Source: CAZTXD01 sp964617995 (GTDB lineage Bacteria; Actinomycetota; Acidimicrobiia; Spongiisociales; ZC4RG35). From it: a stretch of 55,818 nucleotides of DNA. A model generated the notes under the pieces. The model worked only from the letters and a program-made list of their open reading frames with translations, did no database searches and had not been told where the DNA came from. Below are positions 1 to 7,546 of the stretch, in pieces. How positions within the stretch are numbered: the stretch's first letter is position 1; each line of letters starts with the position of its first letter. The stretch lies in assembly GCA_964617995.1 (NCBI GenBank), contig CAZTXD010000005.1, positions 1 to 55,818 on the forward strand. Direction: 5' to 3'. Both the position numbers and the translations under genes were made by a program.

Positions 1-1
1 C

Positions 2-232
2 ACCGTCGACGCCGAGGATCCGCAGGTGGTATGGGCTCTGACCGGTGCCGGTCTGATGCGAAGCGGCGATGGGGGAGAGACGTGGGAGATCGCTTCGACC
101 CTGCCGGGGGCCGGGCAGCCGGTGGCCCTGGCTGTCGGCGGGGAGGGGATCTGGGTGGTGACCGAAGAGCCGCGTGGCCTCCACCGCAGCCTCGATGCTG
201 GAGAGAGCTGGGAGCGGGTCGTCGGGTCGTGA
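2..232 (+). CDS. Asp-box (BNR-like) repeat protein, C-terminal end only
   Basis: This is the last 76 residues of a protein whose start lies outside the window. Two Asp-box motifs are visible, SGDGGETWE near the beginning and SLDAGESWE near the end, which is the S-x-D-x-G-x-T-W pattern of BNR/sialidase-type beta-propeller repeats. Proteins of this kind (often called F510_1955-like glycosylhydrolases) are, from general knowledge, often found beside copper and thiol genes in actinobacteria, but most are probably beta-propeller binding proteins rather than proven enzymes. The stop codon overlaps the GTG start of the copC-copD gene (GTGA), so the two are translationally coupled. The exact family cannot be fixed from this fragment. 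Confidence 0.7.
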   Translation, partial: TVDAEDPQVVWALTGAGLMRSGDGGETWEIASTLPGAGQPVALAVGGEGIWVVTEEPRGLHRSLDAGESWERVVGS

Positions 233-2079
233 CTCTCCGCTATGGGGCGGCAGCCACTCTTCTCGTCTTACTGGGGTCACTGGGTTGGGCGTCGCCGGCC
301 GGGGCCCACTCCTTTCTGGTCGACACCCGGCCCGGTCAAGGGGAGCGGCTCTCCTCGTCGCCGGCGGAGGTGGTGTTCCAGTTCACCGAGGCGGTCATCG
401 CCGACACGGTCCGGGTCACGGTGGCCGGGGGAGGAGGGGAAACGGTCGAGGCGGGAACGCCTGCGCTGGAGTCGGGGGGCAGGGTGGTGCGAATCCCTCT
501 CCACGATTCCTTGGATGGGGTGACGGTGGTGTCCTGGCATGTGGTGTCGGCAGTCGACGGACACGAATCGGCCGGTGAGCTGGCATTCGCCGTCGGCCCG
601 GCCGGGGCCCTTCCCGTCGGCGCCGGAGCCGATTCCACTGCCCCGGCCGAGGTGGGGTGGAGGTGGGTGTTCCTGGCCGGGCTCAGCCTCGGCGCAGGAG
701 CGCTGGTCGCCTCCACCGCCGGCCAGGTCTCCCCCGCCCGCCAGAGTGTGCTGGCGAGGCTGGGTCTCACCGTCGCCGCTGCCAGCCCGACGGTCCTCTA
801 CATCCTCTCGGCGCCTCCTGGGCTGTCGGTGGGAACGGTCGGCCTGGGCCTGTCCGGGCTGTTCCTCGCCACTGCTGCCCTCACCGTAGGGACTACCCGT
901 CGCTTCCCGGCGCTGATCCTGACCGGTGCGGGAATCGTGGCCTGGGCGGCCCGCAGCCACACCGCCACGATCAGGGGGCTGGTCGGCGTGGCTGTGGACG
1001 CTGCCCATCTGGCGGGGGCGGCGCTGTGGTTCGGCACCCTGGTCCTGCTGGTCGTCGACCTGTGGCGGGCCCGCCGGGCGGGAGACCCCCTCCTGGCTGC
1101 CGCCCGCCGCTATTCGCGGTGGGCGCTTCGGGCGGTGATCGTCCTCGCCACCGCCGGCCTGGCATCCGCCCTCACCGTCCTCACCACCCTGTCCGAGCTG
1201 TGGACCACCGCCTACGGCCGGGTCATCATCTTGAAGGTCGTCCTCTTCGCAGTGGCGTTGACGGTGGCCGCCGCCGGCCGATGGCGGGCACTCCGGGCCA
1301 ACCGGGTCGGGCTGCTGCGACGGCTCACCACCGTGGAGGTGGTGATGGTGGCCGGGGTCATGGCCACGAGCGGTTTCCTGGCCGGGATGGCACCACCAGC
1401 TCTCGCCGAGACCGGGGAGAGCCTGCTCGGACCACCTCCCATCACCGGCCCGGTGGCTCGGGCCGCCGGCCTCGCCGGCAACATGACCCTCGGGGTCCAG
1501 GCCGGAGACGAGCGGGTGGACCTCCTCGTCTACAACTCCTCCAGCGGGGGCATCGACGACGCCCGCCTGGAGGCCACCGCCATCCTTCCCGACGGCACCG
1601 GCGTCGATCTCCACCCCCGACCCTGCGGCGCCGGCTGCTTCACCCAACAACTCGCCCTCCCCGAGGGGACCACCATCTTCAGCATCGCCGTCACCAGCCG
1701 GGAGTGGGTCGATGGCGGGGTCCAGCTTTCCCTCGACTGGCCGCCACCATCGCTCCAACCGGGGCTTCTCGACCAGGTCATCACCGTCATGCACACGGTC
1801 GACCGGCTCACCCTGACGGAGACAGTTGACTCGGGTCCGGGAGCCGAAGCCACCAGCACCGCCACCCTCACCGGCGACGCCTTCATGGACCTCGAGGTCT
1901 ACGCCCAAGGCGACATCGACCAGGTCAGCGCCCTCCCCGGTGGAGACGACGGGATCCGCCTCTACCTTCCCGGCTCCCGCATCCTCATCGACGTCCATCT
2001 CGACCCACAAGGCCGGATCCTCCGGGAGCGCATCGTCAGCCCCGGCCACGAGATCACCCGCCACTTCACCTACCCATGA
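229..2079 (+). CDS. CopC-CopD fusion, copper resistance/import membrane protein
   Basis: The start is the GTG at 229, overlapping the upstream stop, because a signal peptide begins there and ends at ...PAGA before His27. The mature N-terminus His-Ser-Phe and the later D...DGHESAGELAF segment match CopC, where the N-terminal His, an Asp and a His bind Cu(II). The CopC domain spans about residues 27-125. It is followed by a multi-helix CopD membrane domain (about 140-440). A C-terminal extracytoplasmic beta-rich domain of about 160 residues resembles YtkA/CopD-associated tails and contains a PCGAGC cysteine pair. The protein is 616 residues long. Its role is inferred to be periplasmic-side copper binding and copper movement across the membrane. 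The thioredoxin, cupredoxin and BlaI/M56 neighbours support a copper or thiol homeostasis cluster. Confidence 0.9.
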   Translation: MTLRYGAAATLLVLLGSLGWASPAGAHSFLVDTRPGQGERLSSSPAEVVFQFTEAVIADTVRVTVAGGGGETVEAGTPALESGGRVVRIPLHDSLDGVTVVSWHVVSAVDGHESAGELAFAVGPAGALPVGAGADSTAPAEVGWRWVFLAGLSLGAGALVASTAGQVSPARQSVLARLGLTVAAASPTVLYILSAPPGLSVGTVGLGLSGLFLATAALTVGTTRRFPALILTGAGIVAWAARSHTATIRGLVGVAVDAAHLAGAALWFGTLVLLVVDLWRARRAGDPLLAAARRYSRWALRAVIVLATAGLASALTVLTTLSELWTTAYGRVIILKVVLFAVALTVAAAGRWRALRANRVGLLRRLTTVEVVMVAGVMATSGFLAGMAPPALAETGESLLGPPPITGPVARAAGLAGNMTLGVQAGDERVDLLVYNSSSGGIDDARLEATAILPDGTGVDLHPRPCGAGCFTQQLALPEGTTIFSIAVTSREWVDGGVQLSLDWPPPSLQPGLLDQVITVMHTVDRLTLTETVDSGPGAEATSTATLTGDAFMDLEVYAQGDIDQVSALPGGDDGIRLYLPGSRILIDVHLDPQGRILRERIVSPGHEITRHFTYP

Positions 2080-2088
2080 ACCCACCCT

Positions 2089-2104
2089 CTACGATGGTTC
2101 GTAG
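2089..2104. promoter_or_regulatory. Candidate BlaI-type operator, site 1
   Basis: CTACGATGGTTCGTAG is a dyad with perfect 6-base arms (CTACGA/TCGTAG) around a 4-base centre. It lies immediately before the ATG at 2108 of the DUF2752 gene, and a possible -10 (TACGAT) falls inside it. The same CTAC-N8-GTAG frame recurs at 2878 and 6828, with a weaker version at 5396 beside the BlaI-type repressor gene. Confidence 0.55.
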
Positions 2105-2107
2105 CAG

Positions 2108-2563
2108 ATGACCTCATCTTGGCAAAGCAACGTGGGGCATTCCGTCCCGGCCTTCCGCTGGGAGGGCCACGACCGTCATCCCACCACCACCCGCCTAGCC
2201 CTCCTCGGCATCCCGCTCACCGTCCTACTCGTCGTGCTCGGGCTCCCTCCCATAGACATCCACGGGCCTCTCCACTACCTGGGGATCATGGGACCCACCT
2301 GCGGGATGACCCGCGGCGTGATGTGGGCCGCCCGAGGCGATCTCGCCCGGGCCTGGCAATTCAATCCCGCCTCCCTCTTCGTCCTCCCCACCCTCCTCAT
2401 CCTCACCGGCCGGGCCGTCTACGGCCGATTGACCAATCGCTGGCTGAATCTGCACATCCGCTGGCGACCCTGGCTGTGGCTGATCCCCGCCGCCCTCATC
2501 CTTCTGCTGTCCGTTCGCCAGCAACTCAACATCGAGCTCCTCCTCGCCAACCCGGTCGGCTGA
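2108..2563 (+). CDS. DUF2752 small membrane protein
   Basis: The 151-residue protein has three to four hydrophobic segments. It carries the DUF2752 signature: Gly-Pro-Thr-Cys-Gly-Met-Thr-Arg followed by ARGDLARAWQFNP, matching the family pattern C-x-G-[ML]-T-R ... G-[DR]-x-x-x-A-[WL]-x-x-N-P. The family is found in actinobacterial and other membranes and its function is not established. The usual first cysteine of the CPxCG form is replaced here by Gly-Pro-Thr-Cys. It lies 28 bases after copC-copD, with a candidate BlaI operator between the two, so it may have its own promoter. The ATG at 2108 is the first start after that site, and no strong Shine-Dalgarno sequence is visible. Confidence 0.8.
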   Translation: MTSSWQSNVGHSVPAFRWEGHDRHPTTTRLALLGIPLTVLLVVLGLPPIDIHGPLHYLGIMGPTCGMTRGVMWAARGDLARAWQFNPASLFVLPTLLILTGRAVYGRLTNRWLNLHIRWRPWLWLIPAALILLLSVRQQLNIELLLANPVG

Positions 2564-2669
2564 GGCTCCGCCGGGCGATGGCTCCAGCGGAGGAGGATCG
2601 ACAACACCGCCTTGTCACGTACTCTCAAGAGTCGATATCACCCCAGTCGCTTCGGTGGCCGGGTACGAA

Positions 2670-2699
2670 ACCCGCCCCACGGGCGGGTCTCTGCGTTTC
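2670..2699 (+). terminator. Hairpin terminator after the DUF2752 gene
   Basis: ACCCGCC (2670-2676) pairs with GGCGGGT (2682-2688) across a 5-base loop. CTCTGCGTTTCT follows, which is only moderately T-rich. It sits in the 337-base gap between the DUF2752 and DUF3179 genes. Apart from this hairpin and the operator at 2878, nothing else is recognised in the gap. Confidence 0.5.
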
Positions 2700-2877
2700 T
2701 CACGGCTAGCAGGCCATAGACGTGCGGATCGTTTCCCGGGCGTCGACGGGTTCCGGAATGGCGCCCCCGAGCGGAACCCTGCTGTCCGCGGCCCTCCGAG
2801 TGTCGACCGGGAACCGTCGGAACTCCGACTATCTCAAGGAGGCGGAGGAATCTCCCAGCTGATTGTTTCGTTGTAAT

Positions 2878-2893
2878 CTACGAAGCTCCGTAG
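2878..2893. promoter_or_regulatory. Candidate BlaI-type operator, site 2
   Basis: CTACGAAGCTCCGTAG has 5-base perfect arms around a palindromic AGCT core. It lies directly after a -10-like TGTAAT (2872-2877) and 7 bases before the ATG of the DUF3179 gene, a position where repressor binding would block initiation. Confidence 0.55.
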
Positions 2894-2900
2894 GAGATAG

Positions 2901-4127
2901 ATGGCCGGTCGTAGTACGGATCGGGAAGGAGATGGACGGGCTCGTCACGGGGTGACTCGTCGGCGGTTCCTTCGCTCGCTGGGCGCTGTCGGCGCCGGAG
3001 TTGGCGCCGTTGCCTTGGGGGCGCGCTTGTGGCCGGAAGATGGCGATGCGCCTTCTTCGGGAGCGACCACCGGTGGTAGCACCACCTCGACGACCCGGGT
3101 GCCATCTACGACATCGCCTTCCGCCCCGCCTACGACTGAGGCCGAGGTCCCCGAGTTCACCCTGGCCGACTTCGCCGACAACATCCAGCGGGGCGGACCG
3201 CCCAAAGATGGCATCCCTCCCATCGACCAACCGGTGTTCATGCCTGCCGGCGAAGTGGATTTCCTCCGAGACGCTGACGTGGTGTTCGGTCTGAGCCATG
3301 AGGGTGTAGCCCGCGCCTACCCGCAGCTCATCCTGGTGTGGCATGAGATCGTCAACGACCGGTTCCCCGATGGTCCACTCACCGTCACCTACTGTCCGCT
3401 CACCGGTTCGACGGTCGGCTTCCGGGGGACGTCGCCCGACGATGATCCGTTGACCTTCGGGACGTCGGGGAATCTGGTCAACTCCAACCTGTTGATGTAT
3501 GACCGACAGACCGACAGCAACTGGCCGCAGATCCTGGCCATGGCGATCAACGGCCCGGCGGAGGGAACCGTGCTCTCCGAGATCCCGGTGGTGTGGACTA
3601 CCTGGGGAAGGTGGCGGGATCTGTTCCCCGACTCGGAGGTGCTCACCACCGACACCGGTCATTTCCGCAGCTACGGGGCAGATCCCTACGGCTCCTACAA
3701 CCCCCTGGGCGGCTACTACCAGCCCGGTTCGGGGACGCTGTTCCCCACCATGTGGTCCGACGATCGCTTCCCCTCCAAGGAGGTGTTCATCGGCGTCAAG
3801 CACGGCCGGTCCCGACTGGCCGTCCACAAGACCATGTTGGCGGAGAGGCAAGTTGTCTCGGCGGGCAGGGAGGACGAAGCGGTGGCGATCCTATACGATC
3901 CGGCCCTGGATGAAGGTCGTGCCTTCTCGGCAAGCAGCGGCGGCCGTCAACTGGAGCTCGAGCCTGGGAGCACGGCGGGCACATTCATGGACCCGACCAG
4001 CGGCGGAGCATGGGAGGCAACGGGTAGGCCGATCGGAGGAGGCGACCCATTGCAGCCGCTGGCGTCCTACGACGTCATGTGGTTCTCCTGGGTGGCGTTC
4101 TTCCCCGACACCGAGGTAGTGGCATGA
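2901..4127 (+). CDS. DUF3179 protein with Tat signal
   Basis: The protein is 408 residues long. An N-terminal Tat-type signal (VTRRRFLRSLGAVGAG) is followed by a Thr/Ser/Pro-rich linker and then a DUF3179 domain from about residue 90. The hallmark TVTYCPLTGS is present, along with conserved blocks such as AYPQLILVWHEIVND and SNLLMYDRQTDSNWPQ. DUF3179 proteins are exported and of unknown biochemical role. The conserved Cys and His/Met residues have suggested metal or redox work, but this is not proven. An AGGAG ribosome site precedes the ATG at 2901. Its stop overlaps the start of the next membrane protein gene (ATGA), so the two form one translational unit. The operator-like dyad just upstream suggests control by the local BlaI-type repressor. 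Confidence 0.85.
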   Translation: MAGRSTDREGDGRARHGVTRRRFLRSLGAVGAGVGAVALGARLWPEDGDAPSSGATTGGSTTSTTRVPSTTSPSAPPTTEAEVPEFTLADFADNIQRGGPPKDGIPPIDQPVFMPAGEVDFLRDADVVFGLSHEGVARAYPQLILVWHEIVNDRFPDGPLTVTYCPLTGSTVGFRGTSPDDDPLTFGTSGNLVNSNLLMYDRQTDSNWPQILAMAINGPAEGTVLSEIPVVWTTWGRWRDLFPDSEVLTTDTGHFRSYGADPYGSYNPLGGYYQPGSGTLFPTMWSDDRFPSKEVFIGVKHGRSRLAVHKTMLAERQVVSAGREDEAVAILYDPALDEGRAFSASSGGRQLELEPGSTAGTFMDPTSGGAWEATGRPIGGGDPLQPLASYDVMWFSWVAFFPDTEVVA

Positions 4128-4705
4128 GTCGCCTGCGCCTCCTTATCCAGTCGGCGCGGCAGCATCTCTGGCTGTCGGCGACGGTGGTGCTGATGTACGT
4201 CTTGGTCTACCTGCTCGCCGTCCAGAACCTGGTGGTGGCCCGTAGCCTTCGTACCGACCTCCCCGCCTTCGACCTTCTCCCCGACTGGGCCTCCCGGCTC
4301 ACCGAGCCGATCGCCCCCTTCTACTTCGAGCCCGTGGCTGCGGTCTACCTGACCGATCGCCTCACGTTGCTGCTCTCTCCGCTCAACCTGCTGATGGGTT
4401 TTATCCTGGGTGGGCTGGTGGCCCTCAACCTGGCGGTGGCGGTGGATGCCTATCGCCATGCCCGCGCCTGCCGACGCCGGGCCATGGGTGGCCTGCTCGG
4501 GTCACTCCCCGGTTTCTTGACAGGGTTCGCCTGTTGTGTCCCCACGGTGGCGCTGGTGCTGGGAGCCCAGTTCACTCTGGCGTTGATAGCCCTTCGCAGC
4601 TGGTTCTTCCCGGTGGCGGTGATTGCCATGTCGGCGTCACTCTTGTGGAATCTGCGCAGCCTGACCGCTGATGGCCCGGCTGTCGGGATCACCGTGCCGG
4701 CGTGA
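4124..4705 (+). CDS. Membrane protein of unknown function with Cys-Cys motif
   Basis: This is a 193-residue integral membrane protein with about four or five hydrophobic helices (roughly residues 17-35, 85-115, 128-152 and 158-180). The fourth segment contains Phe-Ala-Cys-Cys-Val-Pro-Thr, a vicinal cysteine pair within a membrane helix. The start is the ATG at 4124, overlapping the DUF3179 stop. No family is recognised with confidence. The coupling to DUF3179 and the vicinal cysteines suggest a role in metal or disulfide handling, but this is an inference from context. It converges on the thioredoxin gene. Confidence 0.75.
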   Translation: MSRLRLLIQSARQHLWLSATVVLMYVLVYLLAVQNLVVARSLRTDLPAFDLLPDWASRLTEPIAPFYFEPVAAVYLTDRLTLLLSPLNLLMGFILGGLVALNLAVAVDAYRHARACRRRAMGGLLGSLPGFLTGFACCVPTVALVLGAQFTLALIALRSWFFPVAVIAMSASLLWNLRSLTADGPAVGITVPA

Positions 4706-4746
4706 ACCTCGACACCCCGGCAGTTTGACGAGCCAGAATGAGGGCG

Positions 4747-5388
4747 TCAGCCCCCGGGGCCGCTCTGCACGGTGCCTGCGGTGTGCTCACCGGGTCGGTT
4801 GCCGGCGAGGATCTGGTCGAGGGTGGTGCCGAGGAGGGCTGCGTTGGACTCCCCGGTGATCTTGCCCACGACGACGCCGGCTCCGTCGATGAAGAAGGTC
4901 TCGGGAACCCCGAACACGCCGAAGGAGATGGCGCCCCGGGAACCAGGGTCGATCACATAGTCGTAGTTGAGGCCCCATCCCAGCTCGTCGAGGAACCCGA
5001 TGGCGCTGCCGGGGTCGTCCTGGTAGACGACGCCGACGAAGACGACACCCCGTTGTTGGAAAGCGCCGGCGGTGGCAACGAGGTCGTCGTGTTCGGCCCG
5101 GCAGGCGACACACCACGACGCCCAGAAGTTGACCACCACCACCTGGCCCCGGAGCCCGGTGAGATCGAGGTCCCCCCGGCCGTCGAGTCGGGGGAGGACC
5201 AGGTCGGGGGCTGCTTGGCCGATCAGCGGAGAGGCGACCAGGTTGGGGTCGGTGCCGAAGCGGTTGGCCAGCGCCACCGCCAATACCAGGGTGCCGACGA
5301 TGACTAACCCTGACGCCAAACGGAGATAGAACCCGGAGCGGTGAGACCTGCGTCGGGTTCCTGGTTCACGAGTGTTCACCTCAGCCAT
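4747..5388 (-). CDS. TlpA/ResA-type membrane-anchored thioredoxin
   Basis: The protein is 213 residues long. A single N-terminal transmembrane anchor (about 23-42) precedes a TlpA/DsbE-like thioredoxin fold. The active site is Trp92-Cys93-Val-Ala-Cys96 within NFWASWCVAC, and a cis-proline region (GVFGVPETFFID) is present. Such proteins act on the outer face of the membrane and reduce disulfides, for example in cytochrome c or copper-site maturation (ResA, TlpA, CcmG). It is transcribed divergently from the BlaI-type repressor. A TATCAT -10-like element on its strand (5398-5403) overlaps the degenerate operator site 3, so it is likely to be co-controlled. Confidence 0.9.
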   Translation of the reverse strand: MAEVNTREPGTRRRSHRSGFYLRLASGLVIVGTLVLAVALANRFGTDPNLVASPLIGQAAPDLVLPRLDGRGDLDLTGLRGQVVVVNFWASWCVACRAEHDDLVATAGAFQQRGVVFVGVVYQDDPGSAIGFLDELGWGLNYDYVIDPGSRGAISFGVFGVPETFFIDGAGVVVGKITGESNAALLGTTLDQILAGNRPGEHTAGTVQSGPGG

Positions 5389-5392
5389 TCAA

Positions 5393-5414
5393 CAACGATG
5401 ATACGTCGTAGTTG
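5393..5414. promoter_or_regulatory. Candidate BlaI-type operator, site 3 (degenerate)
   Basis: The divergent tlpA/blaI interval holds an imperfect dyad with CAAC (5393-5396) and GTTG (5411-5414) arms. Within it, the right half-site TCGTAG (5406-5411) matches the other sites while the left half is CGATGA instead of CTACGA. It overlaps the tlpA -10 region and lies 40 bases before the repressor start. Confidence 0.4.
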
Positions 5415-5453
5415 GGTGTGGGGGGTGTCTGCACGGCGCTAGTCTGGCAGGCG

Positions 5454-5846
5454 ATGTCACCGCCCCCTCCCGATCGTCTGGGCCCTTCCGATCTTCCGCG
5501 CCTCGGCGCGCTGGAGGCGCGTGTGATGGAGGTGGTGTGGGATCGAGGCGGCTGGTCCACTCCCGGGGAGGTGCTGGAACTGTTGGAGGGTGAGCGGGAC
5601 CTGGCCTACACCACGGTGATGACCATCCTGGTCAGGCTGTGGCAGAAGGGGCTCCTCGAGCGGCATAAGGACGGTCGGGCCTACGCCTATCACCCGACCC
5701 AGACCCGGGAGGAGTGGACCGCGCAGCGTATGAGCGAGCTGCTCCAGATCGCCAACGACCGGGCAGAGGCGTTGGTCCACTTCCTGGCGGAGATGGGGGC
5801 CGCCGACCGGGACCAGCTTCGTCGTCTGCTGCGGATCGACCAGTGA
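5454..5846 (+). CDS. BlaI/MecI/CopY-type transcriptional repressor
   Basis: The protein is 130 residues, the normal size for BlaI/MecI/CopY winged-helix repressors. The N-terminal half carries the recognisable wHTH sequence with LGALEARVMEVVWDRGGWSTPGEV followed by LAYTTVMTILVRLWQKGLLER and a GRAYAYHPT wing. The C-terminal helices (about 90-130) would form the dimer interface. The ATG at 5454 was chosen over an upstream in-frame GTG because the domain begins there. Its stop overlaps the GTG of the M56 protease gene, as in classical blaI-blaR1 pairs, where the protease cleaves the repressor. No CopY-type C-terminal Cys-x-Cys pairs are present, so a direct metal sensor is unlikely. Confidence 0.9.
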   Translation: MSPPPPDRLGPSDLPRLGALEARVMEVVWDRGGWSTPGEVLELLEGERDLAYTTVMTILVRLWQKGLLERHKDGRAYAYHPTQTREEWTAQRMSELLQIANDRAEALVHFLAEMGAADRDQLRRLLRIDQ

Positions 5847-6775
5847 TCCTGCTCCTCCTCCTCGCCGGTTTGTTACTGCTCGCCTCCCCAAGGCTGATCA
5901 TGGTCGGGAGGGGCCATCCAGCCCATTTGGCCCGGAACGGCCTGGCCGTGCAGCTCATCGGTTTCATCCTGGTGGAGGCGGGCCTGCTGCTGTGGGCGGC
6001 GCCCGCTCTGTTGGACCTGGTAGGGGCCACCGATCTCGCCCGGTTGTGCCGCCGCATGCTAGGCGGGCTCGTCCCCGGCGGCTGGGAGACCGGGGCTGGC
6101 GCCGGCGTCGCCGCCCTGAGTTTGGCCGGGCTGGCCGCCCGAGGGTTGGTCGGGGCCGGGATTCTCCAGCGGAGTATGCGGGTCGAGCCGCTGCTCGGCG
6201 ATCACCACCTCCAACGCGACCATCATCTCGTCGTCCTTCCAGTCAGCGATCTGGTCGCCTACACGGTGGGCGGACACCCGCCCCAGGTGGTCATCTCCGA
6301 GGGCCTCATGGCGGCGGTAGGCCCGGACGGAGTGGAGGCAGTCTGTGCCCACGAAGCGGTCCACGCCCGTCACCGCCATCATCTTTACCTGCTGGCGCTG
6401 GCCGGGATCGGCTCGGCTTTCGCCTGGTACCCGCCGGCGAGGCGAGGCGCGGTCATGGTGCGTCTCGCCCTGGAGCGTTGGGCCGACGAGGAGGCGGGGG
6501 AATCAACCAGGCACGGTCGTGACGGTGTCCGGCGGGCCCTGTTGGCGACAGCGTTCAAACTGGCCAATCCCGAGGTGGCGGCCTTCGGGTCAGCCGACAC
6601 GTTGGTGGCTCGGCTACGTGCCCTGGCTGCGCCGCCACCTCGGTCCTCGCCGGGATGGGTGGCGGCCGGATATCTGGGGGTGTGGGTGGTGGGGGTGGCG
6701 GCGGTCGGATCCCTCGGGTGGGCCGCCCGGATGTCGATCCTGGCCGTGACCAACCCTGGCCTCTGCGTCGTCTAG
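5843..6775 (+). CDS. M56-family (BlaR1-like) membrane metalloprotease without sensor domain
   Basis: The protein is 310 residues long. It has hydrophobic helices at the N-terminus (about 1-20 and 30-55), another near 85-105 and one near the C-terminus. The zinc site is His170-Glu-Ala-Val-His174 (HEAVHARH), and a candidate third ligand lies in LERWADEEA further on. This is the M56/BlaR1 peptidase arrangement. Unlike BlaR1 it has no extracellular penicillin-binding domain, so the signal it senses is not obvious. The GTG start at 5843 overlaps the BlaI stop, so the pair is coupled. In known systems such a protease inactivates the repressor upon induction; that role is inferred here. Confidence 0.87.
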   Translation: MILLLLLAGLLLLASPRLIMVGRGHPAHLARNGLAVQLIGFILVEAGLLLWAAPALLDLVGATDLARLCRRMLGGLVPGGWETGAGAGVAALSLAGLAARGLVGAGILQRSMRVEPLLGDHHLQRDHHLVVLPVSDLVAYTVGGHPPQVVISEGLMAAVGPDGVEAVCAHEAVHARHRHHLYLLALAGIGSAFAWYPPARRGAVMVRLALERWADEEAGESTRHGRDGVRRALLATAFKLANPEVAAFGSADTLVARLRALAAPPPRSSPGWVAAGYLGVWVVGVAAVGSLGWAARMSILAVTNPGLCVV

Positions 6776-6827
6776 CCCGCTGGCCCTGGAGGCTCACAAG
6801 CACAGCGAAGGGCCACTGTCCGAGTAG

Positions 6828-6843
6828 CTACTACGGCGCGTAG
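6828..6843. promoter_or_regulatory. Candidate BlaI-type operator, site 4
   Basis: CTACTACGGCGCGTAG keeps the CTAC-N8-GTAG frame of sites 1 and 2. It is nested in a wider dyad, AGCTAC (6826-6831) and GTAGCT (6840-6845). It lies in the gap upstream of the DUF3105 gene, about 80 bases before its ATG. Confidence 0.45.
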
Positions 6844-6921
6844 CTGCTTACCATCCTGTCCTGTCGCTGTTCCCGGTCGGGAGGGCGACCCAAGGGATCC
6901 CGCACCGGAGAGAGATCGAGC

Positions 6922-7533
6922 ATGGGCCAGGGGAAGAAGGCCAGTCAAGTCGCCAGCCGTGGCGGCCGACCCAACCGTGGTCCCGAGCTGCGACGCCGTC
7001 TGCTCTGGGGTGGTGTGGCGGTCGTGGTGGTGGGAAGTGCCGTGGCCGTGGCGGTGGACGTGGGTCGACCGGAACCACCGCCTCCACCGGAGCTGGCGGC
7101 GGTGGAGACCTTCCCCGACATGGGGGTCCAGCATCTGGCGGCGGGGTCGCCGACCCCCGAGTACAACTCCGATCCCCCCACCAGCGGACCCCACGCCCAG
7201 GCTCCGGCTCCCTGTGGGATCTACCGTCAGCCGGTGCCAGACGTGTCCCAGGTTCACAGCATGGAGCACGGTGCAGTCGTCGTCCAATACGACCCTGACC
7301 TCCCCCCGGATCAGGTGGAACTGCTGGAGCGCATCGACTGGTCGCCGGCAGCAAAGGTGATAGTCGCCCCCCGCCCGGGTAACCCGGCGCCGGTTGCTCT
7401 CACCGCCTGGACCAGGCGTCTTCTGCTCGACCAGGTCGACGTGGAGGTGATCACCGCATTCCAGAGGGAGTTCGGCAACCAGAGCCCCGAGGCGGCCGCA
7501 CCATGTCCGATGCAGGTCGACGAGACCCGCTGA
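6922..7533 (+). CDS. DUF3105 membrane-anchored protein
   Basis: The protein is 203 residues with an N-terminal cytoplasmic basic stretch and one transmembrane helix (about 28-46), followed by an extracytoplasmic DUF3105 domain. Family hallmarks are YNSDPPTSGPH and HSMEHGAVVVQYDPDL, with conserved His and Met residues and cysteines in PCGIY and PCPMQ. DUF3105 proteins are common in actinobacteria near copper and cytochrome genes. Their biochemical role is not established, although the conserved His/Met/Cys set would suit metal binding. A GGAGAGAG ribosome site precedes the ATG. A candidate BlaI operator lies upstream, and the decayed lipoprotein gene follows 13 bases later. Confidence 0.87.
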   Translation: MGQGKKASQVASRGGRPNRGPELRRRLLWGGVAVVVVGSAVAVAVDVGRPEPPPPPELAAVETFPDMGVQHLAAGSPTPEYNSDPPTSGPHAQAPAPCGIYRQPVPDVSQVHSMEHGAVVVQYDPDLPPDQVELLERIDWSPAAKVIVAPRPGNPAPVALTAWTRRLLLDQVDVEVITAFQREFGNQSPEAAAPCPMQVDETR

Positions 7534-7546
7534 CCTGGGTCGGCGC

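Noticed and set aside
277..2085. 602-codon minus-strand ORF opposite the copC-copD gene
   Set aside because: Biased composition and no domain; the plus frame has a signal peptide and CopC/CopD motifs.
2564..2877. Gene in the 300-base gap after the DUF2752 gene
   Set aside because: Only short, unconserved ORFs are present; the interval holds a terminator hairpin and leads into an operator.
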